This document shows positions 55,746 through 64,000 of a DNA stretch of 64,000 nucleotides, in pieces. The stretch lies in contig NC_014150.1 in NCBI RefSeq assembly GCF_000092845.1, positions 1 to 64,000 of the forward strand. Reading direction: 5' to 3'. The notes under the pieces were generated by a model, which was not told where the DNA came from, did not search any database, and worked only from the letters and a program-made list of their open reading frames with translations. Each line of letters starts with the position of its first letter. Position 1 is the stretch's first letter. Source of the DNA: Brachyspira murdochii DSM 12563. Its GTDB lineage: Bacteria > Spirochaetota > Brachyspiria > Brachyspirales > Brachyspiraceae. The translations under genes and the position numbers were made by a program.

Positions 55746-55846
55746 TTAGGGGAGCTTTAAAAGGCTGAGAGTAAGTTTTATTTATTAAGTTTGATAGATG
55801 AACTTAGACCCTTATAACCTGTTGGATAATGCCAGTGTAGGGAAAT
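55746..55846 (+). promoter_or_regulatory. TPP riboswitch (THI element)
   Basis: The conserved aptamer parts are all visible: GGGGAGCTT near 55749, GGCTGAGAGTAAG near 55763, a variable P3 arm (TAAGTT...GAACTTA), ACCCTTATAACCTG near 55808-55821, GGATAATGCCAG near 55824, and GTAGGGAAA closing P1. TPP binding would lower expression of the downstream operon. A T-rich run (TGTTTTTTAAGTTTT) follows directly; the expression platform could be a terminator or involve the SD near 55943. The three genes that follow include thiM, which fits thiamine regulation. Confidence 0.93.
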
Positions 55847-55954
55847 GTTTTTTAAGTTTTCTAATATAATATTATTTTCATTTTTTATTTTTATACACTC
55901 ATTATTTTCATTAAGGTTTCTCTAAATTATTAATTTATATTTAAGGAAATTTTT

Positions 55955-57307
55955 ATGAATAATATTTCAAATTCAGAAAATGTTTTAAGTAATAATGAAT
56001 TAGTTAGAAGCAAATATAGTAAATCATCTTATTTGAAGTTTATTGTATTTAGTTTTATAGGAGTATTTGTATTATTTGTACCTATTCAAATAGGAAATGT
56101 TAAATCTATACCAATGGATCATTTGGTTAATCTTATAAGAAAGATTCCTTTTGCTGATCCTTATTATGGTATTTTGATAACTATGTTTGGAAGTATATAT
56201 CCTTTTATAAGTAAGTCTTGGAATAAGAATAAAACAGAAATATTTTTTTCATTTGTCAAATTATTTTCTATTCCTTTTATTATAATGGCTTATTTCGGAT
56301 TAGGACCTGCTGATTTTCATAAACCTAATATGCTTCTTTTTTCTTATAATCTTCTTACTCAGATAGCATTAATTAATAGTATAGGTTTTATATTTTTATC
56401 ATTTTTGGTAGATTACGGACTTATGTCATTTGCCGGTATATTTATGCGTTGTATAATGAAGCCTATATGGAAAACTTCGGGTAGGTCTTCTTTAGATGCT
56501 ATAGCTTCATTTGTAGGCAGTTATTCTATTGCTCTTTTGATGACAAGCAAAGTTTATAAAAAAGGCTATTATTCAAAGAAAGAAGCATGTATAATAGCTA
56601 CAGGATTTTCTACTGTATCTACAACTTTTATGATAGTAGTTGCTAAAATGTTTGGAGTTATGGATAAATGGAATATATATTTTTTTGGCACTATGATTAT
56701 TACATTTTTGGTAACTGCTATAACTGTAAGACTTTATCCATTAAGAAGCAAGCCTAATAATGGATATATGGATAAAGAAGTTAAAGAAGAACCTGTATAT
56801 AAAGGCGGAAATATTTTTAAGCTTGCTTTAAACGAGGCTGCCGATACTGCTAGTCATGCTGATAATTTTTTTAGCAGTGTTATTAAAAACTTAAAAGAGG
56901 GACTTATGGTTTCTATTTCTGTTATGCCTAATTTTATGTCTATAACTTTTATCGGGCTTTTAATAGTTAATTATACGCCTATATTTGATGTTATAAGTTA
57001 TATATTTCTTCCTGTTACAAAATTATTAGGCTTAGGTGATGAGGCTTATATAGTGGCAAAGGCTTGTTCTGTTACATTAGTAGAGATGTCATGCTCTTCT
57101 AGTATTGTGATGTATGCTAGTCAATTTGCTAAGTCTGTTGTCGCTGTAGTTTGTGTTGCTGAGATTTTATATTTTGCTGCTCCTATACCTGTAATGCTTG
57201 CTGTTGGAATACCAATAAGTATAAAGGATATGATGATAATATGGGTTGAAAGAATAGTGCTTGCTTTGTTATTTGCTGTGCCTTTTGCTTATTTCTTTTT
57301 AAGTTAA
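55955..57307 (+). CDS. YjiH-like gate-domain membrane protein under TPP control
   Basis: A 450-residue protein with about ten hydrophobic helices and Gate-type motifs (SSLDAIASFVGSYSIALLMT, CIIATGFSTVSTTFMIVVA, SVTLVEMSCSSSIVMYASQF) typical of the YjiH/nucleoside-recognition family. It is the first gene after the TPP riboswitch, with PhzF-like and thiM genes behind it (gaps 24 and 73 nt). Known thiamine importers (ThiT, ThiBPQ, PnuT) look different. Context suggests transport of thiamine, its thiazole precursor or a related compound; that is inference. SD AAGGAAA precedes the ATG. Confidence 0.8.
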   Translation: MNNISNSENVLSNNELVRSKYSKSSYLKFIVFSFIGVFVLFVPIQIGNVKSIPMDHLVNLIRKIPFADPYYGILITMFGSIYPFISKSWNKNKTEIFFSFVKLFSIPFIIMAYFGLGPADFHKPNMLLFSYNLLTQIALINSIGFIFLSFLVDYGLMSFAGIFMRCIMKPIWKTSGRSSLDAIASFVGSYSIALLMTSKVYKKGYYSKKEACIIATGFSTVSTTFMIVVAKMFGVMDKWNIYFFGTMIITFLVTAITVRLYPLRSKPNNGYMDKEVKEEPVYKGGNIFKLALNEAADTASHADNFFSSVIKNLKEGLMVSISVMPNFMSITFIGLLIVNYTPIFDVISYIFLPVTKLLGLGDEAYIVAKACSVTLVEMSCSSSIVMYASQFAKSVVAVVCVAEILYFAAPIPVMLAVGIPISIKDMMIIWVERIVLALLFAVPFAYFFLS

Positions 57308-57331
57308 AAAAATAATAGGAGTTTTTTATTT

Positions 57332-58126
57332 ATGAAATGTTATATTATAGATGCTTTTGCTGATAGAGTTTTTATGGGTAATCCTACTGCTGTATGTATA
57401 TTGGATAAAGAAATACCGCATGAACTAATGCAAAATATTGCTTCTGAGAATAATATTTCAGAGACAGTATTTACTATAAAAAATAAAGATAATAATTATG
57501 ATGTTTATTGGTTTACTCCGGAATGTGAAATAGATTTCTGCGGACATGCTGTACTTGCTGTAGGATATGCTATATTAAATTTTAATGAGAGATATTCTAA
57601 TTTTGTTAATTTAGATACTAAAGAGGGTATATTAACTATTAAAAAAAATGGTGATCTATATGAAATGGATACCCCAAAATATAATTTGAAGCCTATAGAT
57701 ATTACAAACGATATAATAGAAGCCATAGGAGGCATTAAACCTACTGAAGCATATATTGGACGTGATATAGTATGCGTATTAGAAGATGAAAATCAGGTTA
57801 TAAATGCAAAAGTAAATTTAGAAAAAATAAAGCAGTTAGACGGATTATTATTTCATATTACTTCTATTGTCAAAGATAAATCTAATATTAATTATGATTG
57901 TGTAACTAGAACTTTCGGACCTAAACTAGATGTTGATGAGGTTGATGTATGCGGTTCTGGGCATTGTCATATTATACCTTTACTATCTTCTAAATTAAAT
58001 AAATATTATTTTGAGGCATTTCAATATTCTAAAAGAACTGGAGTATTATACTGCAATATAAAAGATAATAAACTTACTATATCAGGCAAAGCATGTTTAT
58101 ACTGCATTTCAGAGTTATTTGTTTAG
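57332..58126 (+). CDS. PhzF-family isomerase/epimerase-like protein
   Basis: A 264-residue protein of the PhzF/diaminopimelate-epimerase fold. Seen: IIDAFADRVFMGNPTAVC at the N-terminus, the catalytic Glu in NISETVF near residue 45, DFCGHAVLAVGYAIL, and VCGSGHCHIIPLL in the second half. Many PhzF proteins have unknown substrates. Its place between a TPP-controlled transporter and thiM (SD AGGAGT) suggests a part in thiamine salvage or degradation-product recycling, which is a context-based idea only. Confidence 0.88.
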   Translation: MKCYIIDAFADRVFMGNPTAVCILDKEIPHELMQNIASENNISETVFTIKNKDNNYDVYWFTPECEIDFCGHAVLAVGYAILNFNERYSNFVNLDTKEGILTIKKNGDLYEMDTPKYNLKPIDITNDIIEAIGGIKPTEAYIGRDIVCVLEDENQVINAKVNLEKIKQLDGLLFHITSIVKDKSNINYDCVTRTFGPKLDVDEVDVCGSGHCHIIPLLSSKLNKYYFEAFQYSKRTGVLYCNIKDNKLTISGKACLYCISELFV

Positions 58127-58199
58127 TAAAATAATTAGTAAAAATAAAATAATAAAAAGAATAAAAATAATTAAGAATAAAATTATAAGGAGTAAATAT

Positions 58200-58994
58200 A
58201 TGAGTACATTAAAAGAAGAAATATTTAAAGCAATTACAGATATGAAAGCTAAAAGCCCATTGGTTCATAATATAACAAATTATGTGGTTATGCAAATTAC
58301 AGCTAATGCCTTGCTTGCCGTGGGAGCTTCACCTGTTATGACATTTGAAAAGGAAGAGTTTGAGGATATGCTTTCTATAGCTTCATCGCTTGTTATTAAT
58401 ATAGGTACTTTGACTAAAAGTTCTATAGAGGCTATGCATAGTGCTTGTTCTATAGCAAATAAAAAAAATGTTCCATTTGTACTTGATCCTGTGGGAGCAG
58501 GTGCTACAAAATTAAGAACCCAGACTGCTATAGATATAATAAAAAATTATAATCCTAAAGTAATAAGAGGAAATGCCTCTGAGATAATGGTACTTGCAGG
58601 AGAGAGCATAAAAACCAAAGGGGTAGACAGTACTGCTAATGTTAATATGGCTTTGGAGGCTGGCAGACATTTAGCCAAAGAGTATAATACTGTTGTAAGC
58701 ATAAGCGGAGAAACTGATATTATAACAGATGGAAATAGAGTATTATATGTAAGCGGAGGTTCTCCTTTAATGCCTTTAAATACTGGTATGGGCTGTACTT
58801 CTACTGCAATAACTGCTGCTATGCTTGCGGTGTCAAATCCTTTAATTGCTGCTTCTTCTGCTATGTGCATAATGGCTGAGGCAGGTGAAGAGGCTTCTAA
58901 AAGAACAGATGCTCCTGCTAGCTTTGCTGTTTCATTCATTGATGAGCTTTATAAACTTAATATAAGTAACGCTTCTAATAGGGTAAAAGAATAA
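58200..58994 (+). CDS. thiM: Hydroxyethylthiazole kinase
   Basis: Start at 58200 because AAGGAG lies 7 nt upstream; the frame extends 81 nt further and would overlap the PhzF gene with a basic low-complexity leader. The 264-residue enzyme has the ThiM pattern: SPLVHNITNYVVMQITANAL, ALLAVGASPVM, VPFVLDPVGAGATKLR and the C-terminal NTGMGCTSTAITAAML. It phosphorylates 4-methyl-5-hydroxyethylthiazole, the thiazole salvage step to TPP. thiE and thiD are not in the window. A strong bidirectional terminator follows. Confidence 0.95.
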   Translation: MSTLKEEIFKAITDMKAKSPLVHNITNYVVMQITANALLAVGASPVMTFEKEEFEDMLSIASSLVINIGTLTKSSIEAMHSACSIANKKNVPFVLDPVGAGATKLRTQTAIDIIKNYNPKVIRGNASEIMVLAGESIKTKGVDSTANVNMALEAGRHLAKEYNTVVSISGETDIITDGNRVLYVSGGSPLMPLNTGMGCTSTAITAAMLAVSNPLIAASSAMCIMAEAGEEASKRTDAPASFAVSFIDELYKLNISNASNRVKE

Positions 58995-59070
58995 TATTTT
59001 AATTGATATAATAAATAAATGTAAGCAATATCTAAATTAATTGACTTTTTATTATTGGGAGTTAGTAATA

Positions 59071-59112
59071 AACAATGGGCTTTAATATTAAAGTCCATTG
59101 TTTAAGTATTTT
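59071..59112. terminator. Bidirectional terminator after thiM
   Basis: AACAATGGGCTTTAATATTA forms, with the following AAGTCCATTGTTT, a near-perfect palindrome (one G-T pair) followed by a TTTTTTT run at 59107 onward. It serves thiM and the converging BASS gene. Confidence 0.88.
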
Positions 59113-59122
59113 TTTATTATAA

Positions 59123-60061
59123 CTAATCTTTTATTTTTGACGCCATTATATTTGCTGCTATTGAGCCTGATATATTATGCCATACGCTGAATATTGCTCC
59201 CGGTACTGTTGCTAATGCCATAGAGGCAAAATGTGTTGCGGCTAAAGAAGTAGCAAGTCCAGAGTTCTGCATTCCTACTTCTATAGATACTGCCTTGCAT
59301 TTTGAATTACTTAATCTAAATAATTTACCTAATAAATAACCAAGTAAGTATCCCAAACAGTTATGAAGAATAACTACTATTATAACTAAATATCCAACCT
59401 GCATTAATCTTTGAGAATTGGCAGATACCACAGCAGCTACTATTGCAACAATGGCAAGTACTGATATTAAAGGAAGTATTTCTTTTATACTGCTTGTAAA
59501 CTTGTAAAAGAATTTATTTATTAAAAAACCTAAAGCTATAGGCAGTATAACAACCTGAACTATTGATATAAACATGCTAACAGCATTAACATCAACCTTT
59601 TGTCCTGCATATAAAAGAGTAAGTAAAGGAGTAGCTATTGGAGCAAGTATTGTTGATACAGAAGTCATACCAACAGATAATGCAACATCTCCATTTGCTA
59701 AATATGTCATAACATTTGAAGAAGTACCACCCGGACAAGTACCTACAAGTATAACTCCTACAGCAAGTTCCGGAGGGAGTTTAAACACAATAGAAAGTAA
59801 ATATGCAAGTAAAGGCATTATTGTAAACTGTGCTATAGCTCCTATGATAATGTCTTTTGGTCTTGTAAATACCACTTTGAAATCTTCAAGTTTTAATGTA
59901 AGCCCCATACCAAACATTACTATCATTAAGAGATAGTTAACATAACTTGTCTTTATGAAACTTACTGTTTTTGGAAAAAATAATGATACAGCAGCTACTA
60001 TTAATACAATTACTGCCATATACTTTCCAAAGAAATTGCTTATTTGTTTTAATGTTTTCAT
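59123..60061 (-). CDS. BASS-family (bile acid:sodium symporter-like) transporter
   Basis: A 312-residue protein with about nine to ten helices and the family signatures MFGMGLTLKLEDF, VGTCPGGTSSNVMTYLANGD and SIEVGMQNSGLATSLAA. Members move organic anions such as bile acids, pantoate or 2-keto acids with sodium. It lies 29 nt downstream of the Fe-dependent alcohol dehydrogenase and is probably in its transcript. The substrate is not predictable from sequence; a keto acid or a product of the dehydrogenase is possible. Confidence 0.9.
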   Translation of the reverse strand: MKTLKQISNFFGKYMAVIVLIVAAVSLFFPKTVSFIKTSYVNYLLMIVMFGMGLTLKLEDFKVVFTRPKDIIIGAIAQFTIMPLLAYLLSIVFKLPPELAVGVILVGTCPGGTSSNVMTYLANGDVALSVGMTSVSTILAPIATPLLTLLYAGQKVDVNAVSMFISIVQVVILPIALGFLINKFFYKFTSSIKEILPLISVLAIVAIVAAVVSANSQRLMQVGYLVIIVVILHNCLGYLLGYLLGKLFRLSNSKCKAVSIEVGMQNSGLATSLAATHFASMALATVPGAIFSVWHNISGSIAANIMASKIKD

Positions 60062-60090
60062 TTTTTTATCCTTAATTGTATTTTTATATT

Positions 60091-61176
60091 TTATTTTATG
60101 TACTGACTATTATTGTAGTGTTCTAAATCTATAATAGCTTTTAATATCGTTTCTTTATCAGCTTTATATGAACTTATATTTAACTCATCAAGAGCAAGTG
60201 TACCATCTAATGCTGTATTAAAATCTTCATCTTCTAAACTTAAATTATTTATGCCTATATCTTTTAAGCATGTTGGAAGAGACATAAATTTATTAAACTT
60301 AAAAATATCATCTCTGGCATCGTATTGTTTATCCATAGTAAGAAGCAGTAATATAGCATATGATACTAATTCGCCATGCAGTAATTTTTCTCCTACTGCT
60401 TTTAATTTTTTTAATCCATTATGTAAAGACATATGATAATTATCTTTTATCATTATAGATGTTAATCCTACTGTGTATATTATATGAAGTATAACTCTGT
60501 TTAGAGCATCTGTTACCTTTTTATTTCTAAAATCATCTACAGCTTCTAAATAATATTTTAATATATCATTAGAGCAGTTTTTTATAACTTCTATGCCTAA
60601 AAAATTTTTATAATTTAAGTTTTCATCTCTTGTGCATAATAATGCTTCATACTGTTTGGAAAGTGCATCTGATATACCAGCTATAAAATAATTTTCAGGA
60701 GATTTTAATATAACATCAGTATTTATAAATGTGTGTAAAGGCGGTCTTTTCAAATTAAACATTTCTCTAAAACTTCCGTCATTATAATATATAACAGATG
60801 AACAAGTTACAGCAGCACAGTTTGAAGCTAATGTTGGAAATGTAAATATAGGCTTATTCATCATATTGGCTAAAACCTTTGATGTGTCTAATGCTCTTCC
60901 GCCTCCTACAGCAAATATCATATCTGCTTCCATAACTGCTTTTTTCTCTTTAAGTAAATCGATATTTTCAAATGTAGAATTTCCTCCGTAATGAAGCATT
61001 CCGGTTATATTTATGTCCTTTATATTATGTAGTATAAGCTCTATTGATGCCTGAAGAGATTTTTTGCCGGATATTATAACAGCTTTGTTTCCATAATTTG
61101 AACATATATCATATATATATTTATAAGCGTCTTTTCCTATACTGAAATTAGGTAAAAATAAATTTTCTGTGGTCAT
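60091..61176 (-). CDS. Iron-containing alcohol/glycerol dehydrogenase-family protein
   Basis: The 361-residue enzyme has the Fe-ADH/GldA layout: an N-terminal nucleotide-binding domain with GGNSTFENIDLL and FAVGGGRALDTSKVLA near residue 90, FPTLASNCAAVTCSSVIY near 120, and a helical metal-binding domain with AGISDALSKQYEA and HGELVSYAI (metal ligands D, H). Closest in type to glycerol dehydrogenases or glycerol-1-phosphate dehydrogenases. NAD-dependent oxidation of a polyol is likely. First gene of a pair with the BASS transporter. Confidence 0.85.
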   Translation of the reverse strand: MTTENLFLPNFSIGKDAYKYIYDICSNYGNKAVIISGKKSLQASIELILHNIKDINITGMLHYGGNSTFENIDLLKEKKAVMEADMIFAVGGGRALDTSKVLANMMNKPIFTFPTLASNCAAVTCSSVIYYNDGSFREMFNLKRPPLHTFINTDVILKSPENYFIAGISDALSKQYEALLCTRDENLNYKNFLGIEVIKNCSNDILKYYLEAVDDFRNKKVTDALNRVILHIIYTVGLTSIMIKDNYHMSLHNGLKKLKAVGEKLLHGELVSYAILLLLTMDKQYDARDDIFKFNKFMSLPTCLKDIGINNLSLEDEDFNTALDGTLALDELNISSYKADKETILKAIIDLEHYNNSQYIK

Positions 61177-61498
61177 TTTTTCAATCCTTTTAATTAATAT
61201 TATTATTTAAAATTTTAAGTAAGTTATTTTTTAATTCATTAAATTATTTTTATTGTATATATTAAAATTAATAATTAATAATCATATTTTTCTCCTTATA
61301 AAAAATTTTTTGTTTAAAACAAATTTAGTCTATGCTTATATAAGCTATAAACTAAACAATTTTTATCCTGGCTTAAAAGATAGGTACCAAGCAGTCTGTA
61401 ATGTTAATTTTGTATAATGACTTTTAGATTATTAGTGCTTTTATTTGATGTTATAGTTAAGATAATAAACTATAACATCAATTTATTTTCATTAAAAA
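61177..61498. other. Spacer with structured sequence upstream of the Fe-ADH gene
   Basis: About 320 nt. It holds an imperfect long hairpin (TTTAGTCTATGCTTATATAA with its partner, about 61327-61359), the terminator at 61445-61481 and, on the minus strand, a strong SD (AAGGAGA) before ATG 61285 that opens only five codons (MIINY). The last could be a leader peptide or the stump of a lost gene. No recognised riboswitch. Confidence 0.4.
61445..61481. terminator. Hairpin after ilvD
   Basis: TTGATGTTATAGTT (61445-61458) and its perfect complement (61468-61481) form a 14-bp stem with a 9-nt loop, 18 nt downstream of the ilvD stop. No good T run follows on the minus strand; on the plus strand TTTATTTTC follows. 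A terminator or 3' stabiliser of the ilvD mRNA. Confidence 0.6.
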
Positions 61499-63181
61499 TT
61501 ATTTTAATATAGCACCAGTATTAGCAGACTGAACAAGTTTTCTGTATCTTCCAAGCCAGCCTCTAATTTCTTCTAAAGGTTTAATAGGAATCTCTTTTCT
61601 TCTTTTTTCCATTTCTTCATCAGAGATTTCTAAATTGATTTTATGATTAGGAATATCTATACTTATGATGTCATTTTCTTTTATAAAAGCTATTTCTCCG
61701 CCGCTTGCAGCCTCTGGGGAAACGTGCCCTATAGAAGCACCTCTTGAAGCTCCGGAGAATCTTCCGTCAGTGATTAAAGCAACATCTTTATCTAGTTTCA
61801 TACCAGCAAGAGCAGAAGTAGGGTTAAGCATTTCACGCATACCCGGTCCGCCTTTAGGTCCTTCATATCTTATAACTACAACATCGCCTTTATTTATTTT
61901 TCCAGCATATATAGCAGATATTGCCTCTTCTTCACTGTCAAATACTCTTGCAGGTCCTTTATGTACAAGCATCTCATCAGCAACAGCAGAACGTTTAACA
62001 ACGCAGCCGTCTTTAGCTATATTACCCCAAAGTATAGCAATTCCGCCTGTTTTACTGTAAGGGTTTTCTATATTTCTTAAAACATTATTATTTTTATTAA
62101 CAGCATCTTTTATATTTTCAGCTATTGTTTTACCAGTAGCAGTAAGAAGCGAAGTATTTATAAATCCGCCCTTATCAAGCTCTTTCATAACAGCAGGTAT
62201 TCCGCCGGCTTTGTATAAATCTTCTATATAGTTATGACCTGCAGGTGCTAAATGACATAAATTAGGAGTACGGTCACTTACTTCATTGATAGTTTTTAAA
62301 TCTATTGGTATTCCAGCCTCATTAGCTATAGCAAGCAAGTGAAGTACACTGTTTGTAGAGCAGCCCAATGCCATATCTACAGCAAGAGCATTCTTGAATG
62401 ATTCTGGAGTTATTATATCCAATGGTTTTATATTGTTTTTTAATAATTCCATAACCTGCATACCAGCTTTTTTAGCAAGTAATGTTCTGGCAGAATATAC
62501 TGCAGGTATAGTTCCATTTCCGGGAAGTGCTATACCTAAAGCCTCAGAAAGACAGTTCATACTATTAGCAGTGTACATTCCCGCACAAGAACCGCAGCTT
62601 GGACAAGTATTTTGTGCATATTCTTCTAATTCTTTATCATTTATAAGATTAGCCTTTTTTGCTCCTACCGCCTCAAATATATTTGATAAACTTATTTTTT
62701 CATCTCCATGATCACCCGGAAGCATAGCTCCTCCGCTTATGACAATGCCCGGTATATTCATTCTTAAAAGTCCCATTATCATACCCGGAACTATTTTATC
62801 GCAGTTAGGTACTAGTACAACTCCGTCTAAACCGTGTGCTATAACCATACTTTCTACAGAATCAGCTATTAACTCTCTTGAAGGAAGAGAATATTTCATT
62901 CCCAAATGTCCCATAGCTATACCATCACATACACCTATTGAAGGTATAAGTATAGGAGTACCTCCTCCTATTAAAACTCCGGCTTTAACAGCCTGAGAGA
63001 GTTTATCAAGATGTATATGTCCGGGTACAATTTCACTGTATGCAGAAATAATTCCAATCAGAGGTCTTTTTAATTCTTCATCTGTATAACCCATAGAATA
63101 GAATAATGATCTGTTTGGTGCTCTTTCATCACCTTTTAATACTCTGTCGCTTCTTAAAGAACTATTTTCTCTGAAACTCAT
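61499..63181 (-). CDS. ilvD: Dihydroxy-acid dehydratase
   Basis: The 560-residue Fe-S enzyme of valine, isoleucine and pantothenate synthesis. Motifs seen: [50 protein letters not shown] (cluster Cys), and in the C-terminal domain [14 protein letters not shown] and [20 protein letters not shown]. It dehydrates 2,3-dihydroxy acids to 2-keto acids. No other ilv or leu gene is near. SD GGAGA precedes the ATG; a small inverted repeat (CATTCT/AGAATG at about 63235-63252) in its leader may be an operator. Confidence 0.96.
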   Translation of the reverse strand: MSFRENSSLRSDRVLKGDERAPNRSLFYSMGYTDEELKRPLIGIISAYSEIVPGHIHLDKLSQAVKAGVLIGGGTPILIPSIGVCDGIAMGHLGMKYSLPSRELIADSVESMVIAHGLDGVVLVPNCDKIVPGMIMGLLRMNIPGIVISGGAMLPGDHGDEKISLSNIFEAVGAKKANLINDKELEEYAQNTCPSCGSCAGMYTANSMNCLSEALGIALPGNGTIPAVYSARTLLAKKAGMQVMELLKNNIKPLDIITPESFKNALAVDMALGCSTNSVLHLLAIANEAGIPIDLKTINEVSDRTPNLCHLAPAGHNYIEDLYKAGGIPAVMKELDKGGFINTSLLTATGKTIAENIKDAVNKNNNVLRNIENPYSKTGGIAILWGNIAKDGCVVKRSAVADEMLVHKGPARVFDSEEEAISAIYAGKINKGDVVVIRYEGPKGGPGMREMLNPTSALAGMKLDKDVALITDGRFSGASRGASIGHVSPEAASGGEIAFIKENDIISIDIPNHKINLEISDEEMEKRRKEIPIKPLEEIRGWLGRYRKLVQSANTGAILK

Positions 63182-63482
63182 AATTATTTCTCCATTTAAT
63201 AAAATTGTTATTTATAGTAAAATTGTAATGCATACATTCTATTAGCAGAATGATAAAAAATCAAGAGTTTTTTTGTATTTTTTCTTATTATAAAATAAAT
63301 ATGATTTTTTCTTAAATAAATATTATTTTTTATTAAATAAATTTGATTTATTATAAATTTTTATTGACTTTTTTATTTCTAAGTGATAACATCTTTCTAC
63401 TAATTTACATTGTTATGTTATATTAGTAAAATTCTTTTTTAATAAATTAAATTTGTAATTAAGCAGTACAGGCAGGATAATC
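63182..63482. other. Divergent spacer between ilvD and the MCP gene
   Basis: About 300 nt of AT-rich sequence. It contains the ilvD leader with the CATTCT/AGAATG inverted repeat, A/T tracts and the SD of the MCP gene (CAGGATAATC before ATG). No ORF or recognised RNA. Confidence 0.5.
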
Positions 63483-64000
63483 ATGTTTAAAAAAGTTGGT
63501 CTACAATTTCAAATTACTATTTCAATATTAATTCCAATTATACTAATTATAATTTTAGCAAACGGATTTATAACAATATACAGCGGGAATATAAGTAAAA
63601 GTCTGTCATATAGAATATTAGAAGAGACTTCTTTAAAAGAGGCAAATATTATAAAAAATACCATTAATAATAACCTATATAATGTAATGGGACTTAAAAT
63701 TAATATAGAAAATATATACAATAGAGGAATAAGAGACAGAGAAACCTATAAACAATTAACTTCTGTATTTTTTAATAGCCTTCCTGATGATATAAATGGT
63801 CTTTCAATAGCTTTTGAACCTAATGCTTTAGATAATGATGCAGACTATACAAATTCAGAATATAGAAATGCTAACGGCAGATTTAATTATTACATATCAA
63901 GAAATGGAGAGGCATATTTATCTATAGATACTTTTAATGTGGATTATTACACAGAACCTAAAAGAACTGGAGATATATATGTATCTGGAGTTTATAATTC
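63483..64000 (+). CDS. Methyl-accepting chemotaxis protein, N-terminal part (cut by window end)
   Basis: Only the first 172 codons are present; the frame is open to the window edge. The product begins MFKKVGLQFQITISILIPII, with one transmembrane helix (about 10-35), then an extracellular sensor region with SLSYRILEETSLKEANIIKN, a long helix, and PDDINGLSIAFEPNALDNDA followed by YYTEPKRTGD. This is the pattern of dCache-type sensor domains of MCPs. The signalling domain, expected downstream, is outside the window. The ligand is unknown. Confidence 0.75.
   Translation, partial: MFKKVGLQFQITISILIPIILIIILANGFITIYSGNISKSLSYRILEETSLKEANIIKNTINNNLYNVMGLKINIENIYNRGIRDRETYKQLTSVFFNSLPDDINGLSIAFEPNALDNDADYTNSEYRNANGRFNYYISRNGEAYLSIDTFNVDYYTEPKRTGDIYVSGVYN

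Noticed and set aside
63440-63482. Sigma-28 (flagellar) promoter before the MCP gene
   Set aside because: A TAAATTTG and a GCAGGATAA are present, but the spacing is about 5 nt too long and the start would fall at or after the ATG.

Overview
The window is very AT-rich and gene-dense, with short intergenic gaps and clear purine-rich ribosome binding sites. It encodes full-length DnaA, DnaK, DnaE, UvrB, UvrC, TrpS and IlvD, so it is chromosomal. Several traits together point to a spirochaete, most likely Brachyspira (inferred from memory of that genus, no search was run). They are lipoproteins with spirochaete-style lipoboxes, secreted M23 peptidases and TPR proteins, a CheX phosphatase, an MCP, a PD-(D/E)XK (Rpn-type) transposase-family protein, a broken ankyrin gene and a BspA/DUF285 repeat protein. 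The species cannot be named from this sequence alone.

Layout. 0.1-8.8 kb: dnaA, then a gene-free stretch with a strong promoter/terminator pair (candidate small RNA) and a perfect sigma-54-type -24/-12 element. After it come the chaperone block grpE - small conserved ORF - dnaK, an ankyrin pseudogene, an Rpn-type nuclease gene, a DUF1275 membrane protein, a membrane-anchored J-protein and dnaJ. 8.8-13.5 kb: an MDR alcohol dehydrogenase, degenerate interspersed repeats, uvrB, and a glycosyltransferase-like gene preceded by 13 tandem heptamers. 13.5-27.1 kb: cell-envelope genes (two M23 peptidases, a membrane-anchored propeller-like protein, TPR proteins, tRNA-Cys fused tightly to a PASTA-type PBP, a transglutaminase-like protein, an S55-type peptidase). 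27.3-34.1 kb: a JAMM-DinG helicase fusion and, divergent from it, a seven-gene operon of an AAA+ ATPase and six small proteins. 34.2-44.5 kb: the CheX-amidase-CorC-CapA operon, dnaE, a MITE-like element, trpS and a PSP1/RicT-like gene. 44.7-51.5 kb: a lipoprotein, a DUF285-DUF4132 fusion, a DUF3089 lipoprotein, hemolysin III and mnmH. 51.6-64 kb: uvrC, a radical SAM/SPASM enzyme, a wHTH protein, a TPP-riboswitch operon (YjiH-like transporter, PhzF-like, thiM), a BASS transporter with an Fe-ADH, ilvD, and the start of an MCP cut off by the window edge.

The strongest candidate for something new is the 30.28-34.12 kb operon. Four of its six small proteins end in the same C-terminal sequence, F-x2-[GK]-[DN]-M-I-V-[LH]-K, although the first of them is otherwise unlike the rest. 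Two of these begin with long cationic amphipathic helices and one with a transmembrane helix. Sitting directly behind an AAA+ ATPase, the shared tail looks like a recognition tag for that ATPase. The function (membrane-active effectors, a membrane remodelling complex, or substrates of an unfoldase) is inference.

Other notable points are the sigma-54-like element ahead of the chaperone operon, the DUF285-DUF4132 fusion, the JAMM-DinG fusion, the TPP-controlled YjiH-like transporter with thiM, a 274-bp TIR element with TA flanks, and a PBP gene whose start codon lies 12 nt after tRNA-Cys with no ribosome binding site.
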